Below are positions 35,469 to 43,326 of a stretch of DNA of 64,000 nt, one piece after another. Location: positions 2,666,001 through 2,730,000 of the forward strand of contig NZ_CP013420.1 in assembly GCF_001718695.1 (NCBI RefSeq), in the 5' to 3' direction. Made by a program: the position numbers and the translations under genes. The DNA is from Burkholderia ubonensis (lineage in GTDB: Bacteria; Pseudomonadota; Gammaproteobacteria; Burkholderiales; Burkholderiaceae). Numbering within the stretch: the stretch's first letter is position 1; every line of letters begins with the position of its first letter. The notes under the pieces were generated by a model. That model made no database searches and was not told the origin of the DNA. It worked only from the letters and a program-made list of their open reading frames with translations.

Positions 35469-36428
35469 TCAGCGCGTGATGCCGAGCCGCGCCTTCGCGT
35501 CGTCGTACTCGCGTTTCAGCCGCTCGACGAGCGCGCCGACGCTCGGCAGGTCGTCCATCAGGCCGACGCCCTGGCCCGCGCCCCAGATGTCCTTCCACGC
35601 CTTCGCCTTGTCGCCGCCGAAATTCATCTTCGTCTTGTCGGATTCGGGCAGCGCTTCCGGATCGAGGCCGGCCTTCTCGATGCTTTCGCGGATGTAGTTG
35701 CCGTGCACGCCCGTGAAGAGGTTCGTATAGATGATGTCGGCGGATTTCGCGTTGAGGATCGCGCGCTTGTAGTCCTCGATCGCGTGCGCTTCCTGCGTCG
35801 CGATGAAGCGCGTGCCCATGTACGCGAGGTCGGCGCCCATCGCTTGCGCGGCGAGGATCGAGCCGCCGTTCGCGATCGCGCCGGACAGCACGATCGGGCC
35901 GTCGAACATCCTGCGCACCTCGCCGACGAGCGCGAACGGCGACGTCGTGCCCGCGTGGCCGCCCGCGCCGGCCGCGACGAGGATCAGCCCGTCGACGCCC
36001 GCTTCGAGCGCCTTCTGCGCGTGCCGCAGGTTGATCACGTCGTGCAGCACGATGCCGCCGTAGCTGTGCACTGCGTCGACGATCTCGCGCGCGGGCGCGC
36101 GCAGGCTCGTGATGAAGATCGGCACCTTGTGGTCGACGCACACGCGGATGTCGTGCTCGAGCCGCTCGTTCGACTGGTGGACGATCTGGTTGACCGCGAT
36201 CGGGCCGATCACCGCATCCGGATGCTTCGCCTTGTGGTCGGCGAGCTCGGCCTGGATCTTCGTGAGCCATTCGTCGAGCAGTTCGGGCGGGCGCGCGTTG
36301 AGCGCCGGGAACGAGCCGACGATGCCGGCCTTGCATTGCGCGAGAACGAGTTCGGGATAGCTGACGATGAACATCGGCGACGCGATGACGGGCAGCGTCA
36401 GATGCTGAAGGACGGCGGGCAGTGCCAT
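35469..36428 (-). CDS. Nitronate monooxygenase (NMO) family flavoprotein
   Basis: 319 residues, FMN-dependent TIM barrel. The catalytic His is in VAAGAGGHAGTTSPFALVGE; phosphate-binding residues lie in VLSGAIANGGSILAAQAMGA. The start LPVIASPMFIVSYPELVLAQ is characteristic. It would oxidise propionate-3-nitronate or alkyl nitronates, a detoxification role, or serve as an enoyl reductase-like enzyme. The ATG at 36428 gives the family start; longer in-frame starts add a non-conserved tail. It diverges from an alpha/beta hydrolase. Confidence 0.9.
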   Translation of the reverse strand: MALPAVLQHLTLPVIASPMFIVSYPELVLAQCKAGIVGSFPALNARPPELLDEWLTKIQAELADHKAKHPDAVIGPIAVNQIVHQSNERLEHDIRVCVDHKVPIFITSLRAPAREIVDAVHSYGGIVLHDVINLRHAQKALEAGVDGLILVAAGAGGHAGTTSPFALVGEVRRMFDGPIVLSGAIANGGSILAAQAMGADLAYMGTRFIATQEAHAIEDYKRAILNAKSADIIYTNLFTGVHGNYIRESIEKAGLDPEALPESDKTKMNFGGDKAKAWKDIWGAGQGVGLMDDLPSVGALVERLKREYDDAKARLGITR

Positions 36429-36542
36429 GTGGAGTCTCCTGATACTGATCCTGATCGTGGCTGTACGTGACAGTGACAGCGCGAACGGCGTTTCGAGTGT
36501 AGCCGGTGCGGCCGCCGCGCAGGTCTGCCGCACATATTAATA

Positions 36543-36556
36543 CGAACGATCGTGCG
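36543..36556. promoter_or_regulatory. Palindromic candidate operator in a divergent promoter region
   Basis: CGAACGATCGTGCG is a near-perfect palindrome around ACGATCGT, in an AT-rich setting (TATTAATACGAACG) between the nitronate monooxygenase and the hydrolase. TetR-family operators often look like this; no TetR gene is adjacent. Confidence 0.35.
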
Positions 36557-36701
36557 TTTGCATGCGAGCTTAGCAAAGCGCGCCGCGTGCGGGCAATCGA
36601 GTGAGTGCTCTCTTTCTACGAATTCGGGTATCCACGCCGCTGTGCGGCTTCGAGCGCGCTCCTACAATAGCCGCCTATAACAAACCAACGAGAAACAGAC
36701 C

Positions 36702-37598
36702 ATGCCGTTCGAGACATTCGCACCGTTTCGCGTAACGGTGCAGGACACCGACATCTTCGGTGTCAAAGGAGGCGCGGGGCCGCCGCTTCTGCTGCTGCAC
36801 GGCCATCCGCAGACCCACATGATCTGGCATCGCGTCGCCGCGACGCTCGCGAATCATTTCACGGTGATCGCGACCGATCTGCGCGGCTACGGCGCGTCCG
36901 GCAAGCCCGCGAGCGACGCGCAGCACACGCCGTATTCGAAGCGCGCGATGGCGGCCGACCAGGTCGCGGTGATGCGGCAGTTCGGCTTCGAGCGGTTCTA
37001 CGTGTGCGCGCACGATCGCGGCGCGCGCGTCGCGCACCGGCTCGCGCTCGATCATGCCGATGCGGTGGAGCGAATGATGCTGCTCGACATCGCACCGACG
37101 CTCGCGATGTACGAGAAGACCGATCGCGCATTCGCGACCGCGTACTTCCACTGGTTCTTCCTGATCCAGCCCGAGCCGCTGCCGGAGACGCTGATCGGCG
37201 GCCACACCGACGCGTACATCGAGCGCGTGATGGGCAATCGCTCGGCGGGCCTCGCGCCGTTCGCGCCCGACGCGCTTGCCGCGTATCGCGCAGCGCTCGC
37301 GCAGCCGGGCGCGGTGCACGCGATGTGCGAGGACTACCGCGCGTCGGCGACGATCGACCTCGAGCACGACCGTGCGGATCTCGAGCGCGGCACCAAGGTC
37401 GCGTGCCCGCTGCGCGTGCTGTGGGGCGCGGACGGGATCGTCGAACGCTGCTTCGATCCGCTCGACGAATGGCGGCACGTCGCGCGCGACGTCAGCGGCC
37501 GCGCGCTCCCGTGCGGACACTACATTCCGGAAGAGGCGCCGGTCGACCTGATCGACGAGATGCTCGCGTTCTTCGAGGCGCGCGACCCGGCGGCCTGA
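36702..37598 (+). CDS. Alpha/beta hydrolase, haloacetate (fluoroacetate) dehalogenase-like
   Basis: 298 residues. It shows the oxyanion region LLLLHGHPQTHMIWH, the nucleophile in VCAHDRGARVAHRLAL (Asp rather than Ser), FHWFFLIQPEPLPE with the His-Trp pair that holds halide in fluoroacetate dehalogenases, EDYRASA with the third halide-contact Tyr, and the catalytic His in CGHYIPEEAP. Asp nucleophile, two Arg nearby and the His-Trp-Tyr set match the FAc-DEX/RPA1163 group. It would hydrolyse haloacetates to glycolate; relatives may be epoxide hydrolases. The substrate remains inferred. Confidence 0.85.
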   Translation: MPFETFAPFRVTVQDTDIFGVKGGAGPPLLLLHGHPQTHMIWHRVAATLANHFTVIATDLRGYGASGKPASDAQHTPYSKRAMAADQVAVMRQFGFERFYVCAHDRGARVAHRLALDHADAVERMMLLDIAPTLAMYEKTDRAFATAYFHWFFLIQPEPLPETLIGGHTDAYIERVMGNRSAGLAPFAPDALAAYRAALAQPGAVHAMCEDYRASATIDLEHDRADLERGTKVACPLRVLWGADGIVERCFDPLDEWRHVARDVSGRALPCGHYIPEEAPVDLIDEMLAFFEARDPAA

Positions 37599-37632
37599 TG
37601 GGGATGGCGGCGCGGGCGGCGGCGCGCGTGCG

Positions 37633-38124
37633 TCACCGCCGCGCCGCGTCGTCGTCCGAAAGCGGCGGCAGCCGGCGCGGCACCGGCGTCGACTTGACGA
37701 TCGCGGTGCTCGTCTCCGCGCGCTCGGTCACCTTCGCGAGGATGCCGTCGAGCTGCTCGATCGAGCGCAGGTAGAGCCGGCAGATGAAGCAGTCGTCGCC
37801 GGTCACCTTGTCGCATTCGACGAATTCGGGGATGCGCCGCAGCAGCTCCTCGACGAGATGCAGCTGGCCGGGCAGCGGCTTCACGCGGACGATCGCCTGC
37901 AGCGTATAGCCGAGCGCGCGCGGGTCGAGCTCGACGGTGAAGCCGGCGATCACGCCCTGCGCCTCGAGGCGCCGCACGCGGTCCGCGGTCGCGGGCGCCG
38001 ACAGCCCGATCTGCCGCGCCAGCTCGCTGGTCGCGATGCGCGCGTCGTCGGCGAGCGCGGCGAGGATCGCGCGGTCGGTCGCGTCGAGCGTGGCGACGGA
38101 TGGAGGGGAAAGGCGTTTCGTCAT
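37633..38124 (-). CDS. Lrp/AsnC-family transcriptional regulator
   Basis: 163 residues. Winged helix at about 14-60 (LDATDRAILAALADDARIAT, SELARQIGLSAPATADRVRR) and the RAM ligand domain after (VRVKPLPGQLHLVEELLRRI, VTGDDCFICRLYLRSIEQLD). It diverges from an EamA-type exporter with about 110 bp between starts. That is the common arrangement for Lrp-like regulators of amino-acid exporters, so it probably controls that gene in response to an amino acid. Confidence 0.92.
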   Translation of the reverse strand: MTKRLSPPSVATLDATDRAILAALADDARIATSELARQIGLSAPATADRVRRLEAQGVIAGFTVELDPRALGYTLQAIVRVKPLPGQLHLVEELLRRIPEFVECDKVTGDDCFICRLYLRSIEQLDGILAKVTERAETSTAIVKSTPVPRRLPPLSDDDAARR

Positions 38125-38236
38125 GATCGCTTTGCTTTCGAAGGTGAATCGAATGATTCGCTTCAGTTTAGCCGTGGATGCACGGAAAGCAAGCTCCTAG
38201 AATCGAAGTCATCTTCCCTCGCCACCGGAGCCCACG

Positions 38237-39139
38237 ATGGCCTCAAACGAAATTCGCCGCGGCGCCGCCGAAATGGTCGTCGCGATGCTGATGTCCGGCA
38301 CGATCGGCTGGCTCGTGATGTCGTCGCGGCAGCCGCTCGCCAACGTCGTGTTCTTCCGCTGCGTGTTCGGCGGCGCGACGCTCGCGCTCGTCTGCGCGGC
38401 GCTCGGGCTCCTGCGCCGCTCGCTGTTCTCGTGGCGCATGCTCGGTCTCGCCGCGCTCGGCAGCGTCGCGATCGTCGCGAACTGGCTGCTGCTGTTCGCC
38501 GCGTATTCGCGCGCGTCGATCTCGATGGCGACCGCCGTCTACAACACGCAGCCGTTCATGCTCGTCGCGCTCGGCGCGCTCGTGTTCCGCGAACGGATCA
38601 CCGCGTCGACGCTCGTGTGGCTGCTGCTCGCGTTCGTCGGCCTCGTGTGCGTGGTGCGCGTCGAGCCGGCCGTGCTCGCGGTGCCGGGCGCGTATCTCGA
38701 AGGCGTCGCGCTCGCGCTCGGCGCCGCGTTCCTGTATGCGGTGTCGTCGATCGTCGCCAAGCACCTGAAGGGCACGCCGCCGCACCTGATCGCGCTGCTG
38801 CAGGTCGGGCTCGGCGTCGTGATGCTCGCGCCGTTCACCCGCTTCGACACGCTGCCCGCGACGCCGTCGCAATGGTTCGACCTCGTCGTGCTCGGCATCG
38901 TGCACACGGGTGTGATGTACGTGCTGCTGTACGGTGCGATCCAGAAGCTGCCGACCGCGATGACGGGCGCGCTGTCGTTCGTCTATCCGGTCGTCGCGAT
39001 CGCGGTCGACCGCGTCGCGTTCGGGCAGACGCTCGTGTGGACGCAGGTGCTCGGCGCGCTGTTGATCCTGCTCGCGGCGGCCGGCGTCAATCTCGGCTGG
39101 CGCATCGTGCCGGCGCGCCGCGCGGTGGCGGGGCGCTGA
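38237..39139 (+). CDS. DMT-superfamily (EamA) exporter
   Basis: 300-residue inner-membrane protein with ten predicted spans arranged as two EamA repeats. Typical sequences are FFRCVFGGATLALVCAALG, YNTQPFMLVALGALVFRERI, and in the second half LSFVYPVVAIAVDRVAFGQ. Members export amino acids and metabolites. The divergent Lrp/AsnC gene suggests an amino-acid substrate, not proved here. Confidence 0.9.
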   Translation: MASNEIRRGAAEMVVAMLMSGTIGWLVMSSRQPLANVVFFRCVFGGATLALVCAALGLLRRSLFSWRMLGLAALGSVAIVANWLLLFAAYSRASISMATAVYNTQPFMLVALGALVFRERITASTLVWLLLAFVGLVCVVRVEPAVLAVPGAYLEGVALALGAAFLYAVSSIVAKHLKGTPPHLIALLQVGLGVVMLAPFTRFDTLPATPSQWFDLVVLGIVHTGVMYVLLYGAIQKLPTAMTGALSFVYPVVAIAVDRVAFGQTLVWTQVLGALLILLAAAGVNLGWRIVPARRAVAGR

Positions 39140-39305
39140 AAGGGTCGTGCGATTTGGCATGCCGCAGCGGCGCGAAAAACGTCCCCCGCGCGCACATGAA
39201 ACGGCCTGTAAGAACTTGTAGGGAAACACCCGATGCGATGCAGTCGGCGTCGCTCGTATGATGCGTGCTGTGACGTTGATCACGTTCACAGGATTCCGAT
39301 TCGAG

Positions 39306-39342
39306 ATGCCGTTCGCCTGCCAGGCCGAACGGCATTTTTTTT
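39306..39342 (+). terminator. Strong Rho-independent terminator, plus strand
   Basis: ATGCCGTTCG (39306-39315) pairs with CGAACGGCAT (39326-39335) around a ten-base loop, ending in eight T. It lies 170 bases after the exporter gene, leaving room for a small RNA or a long 3' UTR, and its end touches the stop codon of the opposing DUF1289 gene. Confidence 0.8.
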
Positions 39343-39542
39343 ATGCGTCGCTCGCCGCGAGCGCACGCCGCGCGTCGAGCCGCGCGAGCACCGCACGCTT
39401 CGCGTCGTCGTCCGACGCGCGCCATCCCTTGATCTCGTCGCGGGTGCGCAGGCAGCCCGCGCACCATTCGGTGCGCGGATCGATCCTGCACACGCCGGTG
39501 CACGGCGATGCGACGGCGCTCGCTTTGCGGCACGTCGCTCAT
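39341..39542 (-). pseudogene. DUF1289 protein gene, frameshifted near its start
   Basis: The recognisable part reads SPCTGVCRIDPRTEWCAGCL, then RTRDEIKGWRASDDDAKRAV, with the four Cys of the DUF1289 family, and ends RALAASDA. It has no start codon in its own frame: only a TGA (the stop of the gene above) precedes it. The ATG at 39542, which overlaps that stop as ATGA, opens MSDVPQS in another frame. Removing one base in AGCGAGCGCC (about 39515-39521) joins them into a normal 66-residue protein. The span of 202 bases is one too many for an intact frame. Function unknown; probably a metal-binding cytosolic protein. Confidence 0.75.
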
Positions 39543-40045
39543 GCGGTCTCCCGCAGCGCGACGTCGGCGACCGGCGCGCCGGTCAGCGTGACGAGCTCCT
39601 GCGGCGACAGGTTGAACACCGCGTGCGGATGGCCGGCCGCGGCCCACAGGCTGTCGAGCGCGAGCAGGTCGGCGTCGATCAGCGTGACGGGCTCGACCAG
39701 ATGGCCGATCGGGCACACGCCGCCGATCGCATAGCCGGTGTTGTCGCGCACGAACTTCGCGTCCGCGCGGCCGACCTCGCCGACCTGCGCGGCGACCTTC
39801 TGCTCGTCGACGCGGTTCGCGCCGCTCGCGACGACCAGCACCGGCGCGCCGTCCGACTGGCGGCGGAACAGGATCGACTTCGCGATCTGCGCGACCGAGC
39901 AGCCAAGCCCGGCCGCCGCCTCCGCGGACGTCTTGCCGGTTTCGGACAGCATCACGATGCCTTTCGCATGGCCGCGCTCGCGCAGCAGCGTCGCGACGCG
40001 TCGCGCGGAATCGGGGAGGGAATCGAATGAAGTGGGTGTCGTCAT
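39539..40045 (-). CDS. YbaK/EbsC-family aminoacyl-tRNA deacylase
   Basis: 168 residues with the YbaK/ProX fold. Motifs are AQIAKSILFRRQSDGAPVLV, VRDNTGYAIGGVCPIGHLVE (the conserved GGxxPxGH region) and HAVFNLSPQELVTLTG. These enzymes clear mischarged tRNAs such as Cys-tRNA(Pro) or Ala-tRNA(Pro); which one applies here is not clear. The start at 40045 opens with TTPTSFDSLPDSARRVATLL. It is coupled by four bases to the DUF1289 gene. Confidence 0.9.
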   Translation of the reverse strand: MTTPTSFDSLPDSARRVATLLRERGHAKGIVMLSETGKTSAEAAAGLGCSVAQIAKSILFRRQSDGAPVLVVASGANRVDEQKVAAQVGEVGRADAKFVRDNTGYAIGGVCPIGHLVEPVTLIDADLLALDSLWAAAGHPHAVFNLSPQELVTLTGAPVADVALRETA

Positions 40046-40079
40046 GTGGTCGGATCCGTTGAATGCATGAAGCCTGGGG

Positions 40080-41012
40080 TCAGGCGCAGCTCGGCGCGTC
40101 GGCCGCGCTTTGCGCCTTCGCGAGCAGCGCGCGGCCGGCGCGCGACACGTTCGCGCGGCCGATCGCGTTCGAGATGAATTCGCCGGCGGCGACGACCTGC
40201 GCGAGATCGACGCCGGTGTCGATGCCGAGGCCCTGCATCAGGTACAGCACGTCCTCGGTCGCGACGTTGCCGGTCGCGCCCTTCGCGTACGGGCAGCCGC
40301 CGAGGCCCGCGACCGACGCGTGGAAGATCTCGATGCCCTCGAACAGCGCCGCGTAGATGTTCGCGAGCGCCTGCCCGTAGGTGTCGTGGAAGTGGCCCGA
40401 CAGGCGCTCGCGCGGAAACACGCGCGCGACCGCCGCGAGCACCTCGCGCGTGCGCTGCGGCGTGCCGACGCCGATCGTGTCGGCGATGTCGATCTCGTCG
40501 CAGCCGAGCGCCGCGAAGCGCTCGACGACGTCGACGACCGACGCGACCGGCACGTCGCCCTGGTACGGGCAGCCGAGCGCGCACGACACGCTGCCGCGCA
40601 GCCGCAGGCCCGCGTCCTTCGCGGCCTTCGCGACCGGCTCGAAGCGGGCGATGCTCTCGGCGATGCTGCAGTTGATGTTCCGCTGCGAGAACGCCTCGCT
40701 CGCCGCGCCGAAGATCACGACCTCGTCCGCGCGCGCGGCGAGCGCGCCCTCGAAGCCCTTCAGGTTCGGCGTGAGCACCGAGTAGACGGTGCCGGCGCGC
40801 CGTTCGATGCCGGCCATCACGTCGGCGCCGTCGGCCATCTGCGGCACCCATTTCGGCGACACGAACGACGCGGCCTCGATGTTGCGGAAGCCGGCGTGCG
40901 ACAGGCGGTCGACCAGCGCGATCTTCACGTCGGTGGGCACGAAGGTCTTTTCGTTCTGCAGCCCGTCGCGCGGGCCGACTTCGACGATCTTCACGGCGGT
41001 GGGGAAGGTCAT
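40080..41012 (-). CDS. mvaB: Hydroxymethylglutaryl-CoA lyase
   Basis: 310 residues of the DRE-TIM metallolyase group. The substrate-contact Arg-Asp is in VEVGPRDGLQNEKTFVPTDV, metal His in LSGHFHDTYGQALANIYAAL, and the signature Cys loop GLGGCPYAKGATGNVATEDV is complete. It cleaves HMG-CoA to acetoacetate and acetyl-CoA at the end of leucine breakdown. No other leucine-pathway genes are next to it; it lies 31 bp below a GhrA-like reductase gene and may share a transcript. Confidence 0.93.
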   Translation of the reverse strand: MTFPTAVKIVEVGPRDGLQNEKTFVPTDVKIALVDRLSHAGFRNIEAASFVSPKWVPQMADGADVMAGIERRAGTVYSVLTPNLKGFEGALAARADEVVIFGAASEAFSQRNINCSIAESIARFEPVAKAAKDAGLRLRGSVSCALGCPYQGDVPVASVVDVVERFAALGCDEIDIADTIGVGTPQRTREVLAAVARVFPRERLSGHFHDTYGQALANIYAALFEGIEIFHASVAGLGGCPYAKGATGNVATEDVLYLMQGLGIDTGVDLAQVVAAGEFISNAIGRANVSRAGRALLAKAQSAADAPSCA

Positions 41013-41043
41013 GACTGTCTCCTTGTCTTTGGAATGCGCGTTT

Positions 41044-41985
41044 TCAGTAGCCGCGCGCGTAGTCGACGATCCCGCTGACGGGCTCGCCGCGCTCGAACGC
41101 GCGGATCTTGCCGGCGATCTGCTCGACCGCTTCCGCGCGCAGCGTCTCGGCGGAGCTGTGCGGCGTGATCGTGATGCGCGGTGCGCGCCAGAACGGATGG
41201 TCGTCCGGCAGCGGCTCGTGCTGGAACACGTCGAGCGTCGCGGCGGCGACGCGGCCGCCCGCGAGCGCGTCGAGCAGGTCGGCCTCGACCAGATGCGCGC
41301 CGCGCGCGACGTTGATCACGTAGGCGCCGGGGGCGAGACGCGCGAACGTGCGCGCGCAGAGGATGCCGTCGGTGTCCGGCGTGCTCGGCAGCAGGTTGAC
41401 GAGCACCTTCGCGCCGGCGACGCACGCGTCGAAGGCGCCGTCGCCCGCGCAGGTCTCGATGCCGTCGAGCTGCTTCGGGCTGCGGCTGTAGCCGCGCACC
41501 GGCAGGCCGAGCGCGGCGAGCGCTCGCGCGACCTGCGCGCCGAGCACGCCGAGGCCGAGCACGGCGACCGTGAAGGTCGCGCGCGGATGCGGTTCGAGCA
41601 CGTGCCAGCGGCGCTCGCGCTGCAGTGCGTCGTATTCGTCGAAGCGGCGCAGGTAGCGCAGCACCGCGTGCGTCACGTACTCGACCATCTGCTGCGCCAT
41701 GCCCGAATCCTCGAGCCGCACGAGCGGCACGTGCGGCGGCAGCGTGCCCGGATGCGCGCGTTCGAGCGCGAGCAGCGCGTCGACGCCCGCGCCCAGGTTG
41801 AAGATCGCGCGCAGGCCGTCGCGCGGCGCGAACAGCTCGCGCGGCGCGCGCCACACGAGCGCGTAGTCGGCGGCGGCCGTGTCGCCCGGCTGCCACGCGC
41901 GCAGCTCGGCTTCCGGCAGCGCCTGCGCGAGCTCGTCGCGCCACGCGCCGGCTTCCTGATGCGGCGAATGGAACAGGATCTTCAT
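41044..41985 (-). CDS. ghrA: Glyoxylate/hydroxypyruvate reductase A-type dehydrogenase
   Basis: 313 residues of the D-2-hydroxyacid dehydrogenase family. The NAD(P) motif is VAVLGLGVLGAQVARALAAL; catalytic Arg in VINVARGAHLVEADLL, Glu in VFQHEPLPDDHPFWR and His in ITITPHSSAETLRAE. It would reduce glyoxylate and hydroxypyruvate. The gap to the VOC gene upstream is four bases, and to mvaB downstream 31 bases, suggesting a small operon. Confidence 0.9.
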   Translation of the reverse strand: MKILFHSPHQEAGAWRDELAQALPEAELRAWQPGDTAAADYALVWRAPRELFAPRDGLRAIFNLGAGVDALLALERAHPGTLPPHVPLVRLEDSGMAQQMVEYVTHAVLRYLRRFDEYDALQRERRWHVLEPHPRATFTVAVLGLGVLGAQVARALAALGLPVRGYSRSPKQLDGIETCAGDGAFDACVAGAKVLVNLLPSTPDTDGILCARTFARLAPGAYVINVARGAHLVEADLLDALAGGRVAAATLDVFQHEPLPDDHPFWRAPRITITPHSSAETLRAEAVEQIAGKIRAFERGEPVSGIVDYARGY

Positions 41986-41989
41986 GCGG

Positions 41990-42427
41990 TCATTTCGCGA
42001 ACAGCTGGCCGATGTCGGCGAATGCCTTGAACTCGAGCGCGTTGCCGCACGGATCGAGGAAGAACATCGTCGCCTGCTCGCCGGCCTCGCCCTTGAAGCG
42101 GATGTGCGGCTCGATCACGAAGCGCGTGTGCGCGGCCTTCAGCTTGTCCGCGAGCGCGTGCCATTCGTCCATCGCCAGCACGACGCCGAAGTGGCGCACC
42201 GGCACGTCGTCGCCGTCGACCGGGTTGACCGCGCTCGCGCCTGTTTCGTGCGGCGCGAGATGCGCGACGAGCTGGTGGCCGAAGAAGTCGAAATCGACCC
42301 AATGATCCGAGCTGCGGCCTTCCGGGCAGCCGAGCAGGCCGCCGTAGAACGCGCGGGCGTCGGCGAGGCTCGACACGGGAAAGGCAAGATGGAACGGGCG
42401 CAGCGCGCCGGCGGGCGTAGCGGGCAT
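41990..42427 (-). CDS. VOC-superfamily (glyoxalase-like) protein
   Basis: 145 residues with two beta-alpha-beta-beta-beta modules. [20 protein letters not shown] carries the first metal His, [20 protein letters not shown] another, and [17 protein letters not shown] the terminal Glu. It is a metal-dependent dioxygenase- or glyoxalase-like enzyme whose substrate is unknown. The ATG at 42427 gives the family start. It is the first gene of the VOC-ghrA-mvaB run. Confidence 0.87.
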   Translation of the reverse strand: MPATPAGALRPFHLAFPVSSLADARAFYGGLLGCPEGRSSDHWVDFDFFGHQLVAHLAPHETGASAVNPVDGDDVPVRHFGVVLAMDEWHALADKLKAAHTRFVIEPHIRFKGEAGEQATMFFLDPCGNALEFKAFADIGQLFAK

Positions 42428-42594
42428 CGGGTGTCTCCTTTCTGGAACCTCACATTCTACGGTTTCGCGGCGGGTTGCGTCGGCGGGCGGGGGCGCGATC
42501 CCGCCCGCCGAAAAGCAAAGCACAAAATATTGGTTCGGCCGCCGCGCGCGGCGCGCCACAATCGGGCCTCGTCTTCAAGCCAGCGAGGGCAATC

Positions 42595-43218
42595 ATGGGC
42601 GCATGCAGCAAATCGGTCTGGCCGCCGCGGCTCGTCACCGTTCCCGGCCTGCACGGCAGCGAAGGCGCTCACTGGCAGACCTGGCTCGAACGGCAGTTCC
42701 CGCGTTCGCTGCGCGTCGAGCAGGCGGACTGGGACGCGCCGGATCTCGCGGGCTGGGCGCAGTCCGTGCGCACGCTGCTCGAGCGCGAGCGCGGCCCGTT
42801 CGTGCTCGCCGCGCACAGCTTCGGCTGCCTTGCGGCCGCGCACGCGCTCGCGCAGTGGCCGCATGCCGGCGAAGTCGCGGGCGTGCTGCTGGTCGCGCCG
42901 GCCAGCCCGCGGAAGTTCACGTTCGCCGGCGCGTTCGATGCGCGGCGCCTCGCGGTGCCGTCGATCGTGATCGGCAGCGAGACCGATCCGTGGATGTCGC
43001 TCGGCGATGCCCGCACCCTCGCGCAGCGGCTCGGCAGCGCGTTCGTCAACCTCGGCGACGCGGGCCACATCAACACCGCGGCCGGCTTCGGGCCGTGGCC
43101 GCGCGCGAAGTACTTCATCGACACGCTCGTGCATTGCGCGGCGCCGCTGCGGTTTCGGGAGGACGCGGGGGAGTTCGATGCCGCCTTCGCCGGCAGGGTG
43201 CTCGCGCACGCGGTCTGA
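42595..43218 (+). CDS. RBBP9/YdeN-family alpha/beta hydrolase
   Basis: 207 residues. TVPGLHGSEGAHWQTWLERQ is the family opening, the nucleophile Ser is in VLAAHSFGCLAAAHALAQW, the Asp in SETDPWMSL and the His in LGDAGHINTAAGFGPWP. It is a small serine hydrolase of unknown substrate. It diverges from the VOC gene and ends before a hairpin that also faces the phospholipase gene. Confidence 0.9.
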   Translation: MGACSKSVWPPRLVTVPGLHGSEGAHWQTWLERQFPRSLRVEQADWDAPDLAGWAQSVRTLLERERGPFVLAAHSFGCLAAAHALAQWPHAGEVAGVLLVAPASPRKFTFAGAFDARRLAVPSIVIGSETDPWMSLGDARTLAQRLGSAFVNLGDAGHINTAAGFGPWPRAKYFIDTLVHCAAPLRFREDAGEFDAAFAGRVLAHAV

Positions 43219-43257
43219 CGCATTGAGAATCCGCGATGCCGCGCGCCACCATGAACA

Positions 43258-43297
43258 ACGCCCTGCGGCGCGGGCCGATGCCCGCCCTGCAGGGCGT
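43258..43297. terminator. Hairpin between convergent genes
   Basis: ACGCCCTGC (43258-43266) pairs with GCAGGGCGT (43289-43297), with a further inner stem GGGC/GCCC. It separates the hydrolase from the converging phospholipase gene; no T-run. Confidence 0.55.
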
Positions 43298-43326
43298 CGT
43301 CGTTCGACGCGCGGCGCGAGCGGCCG

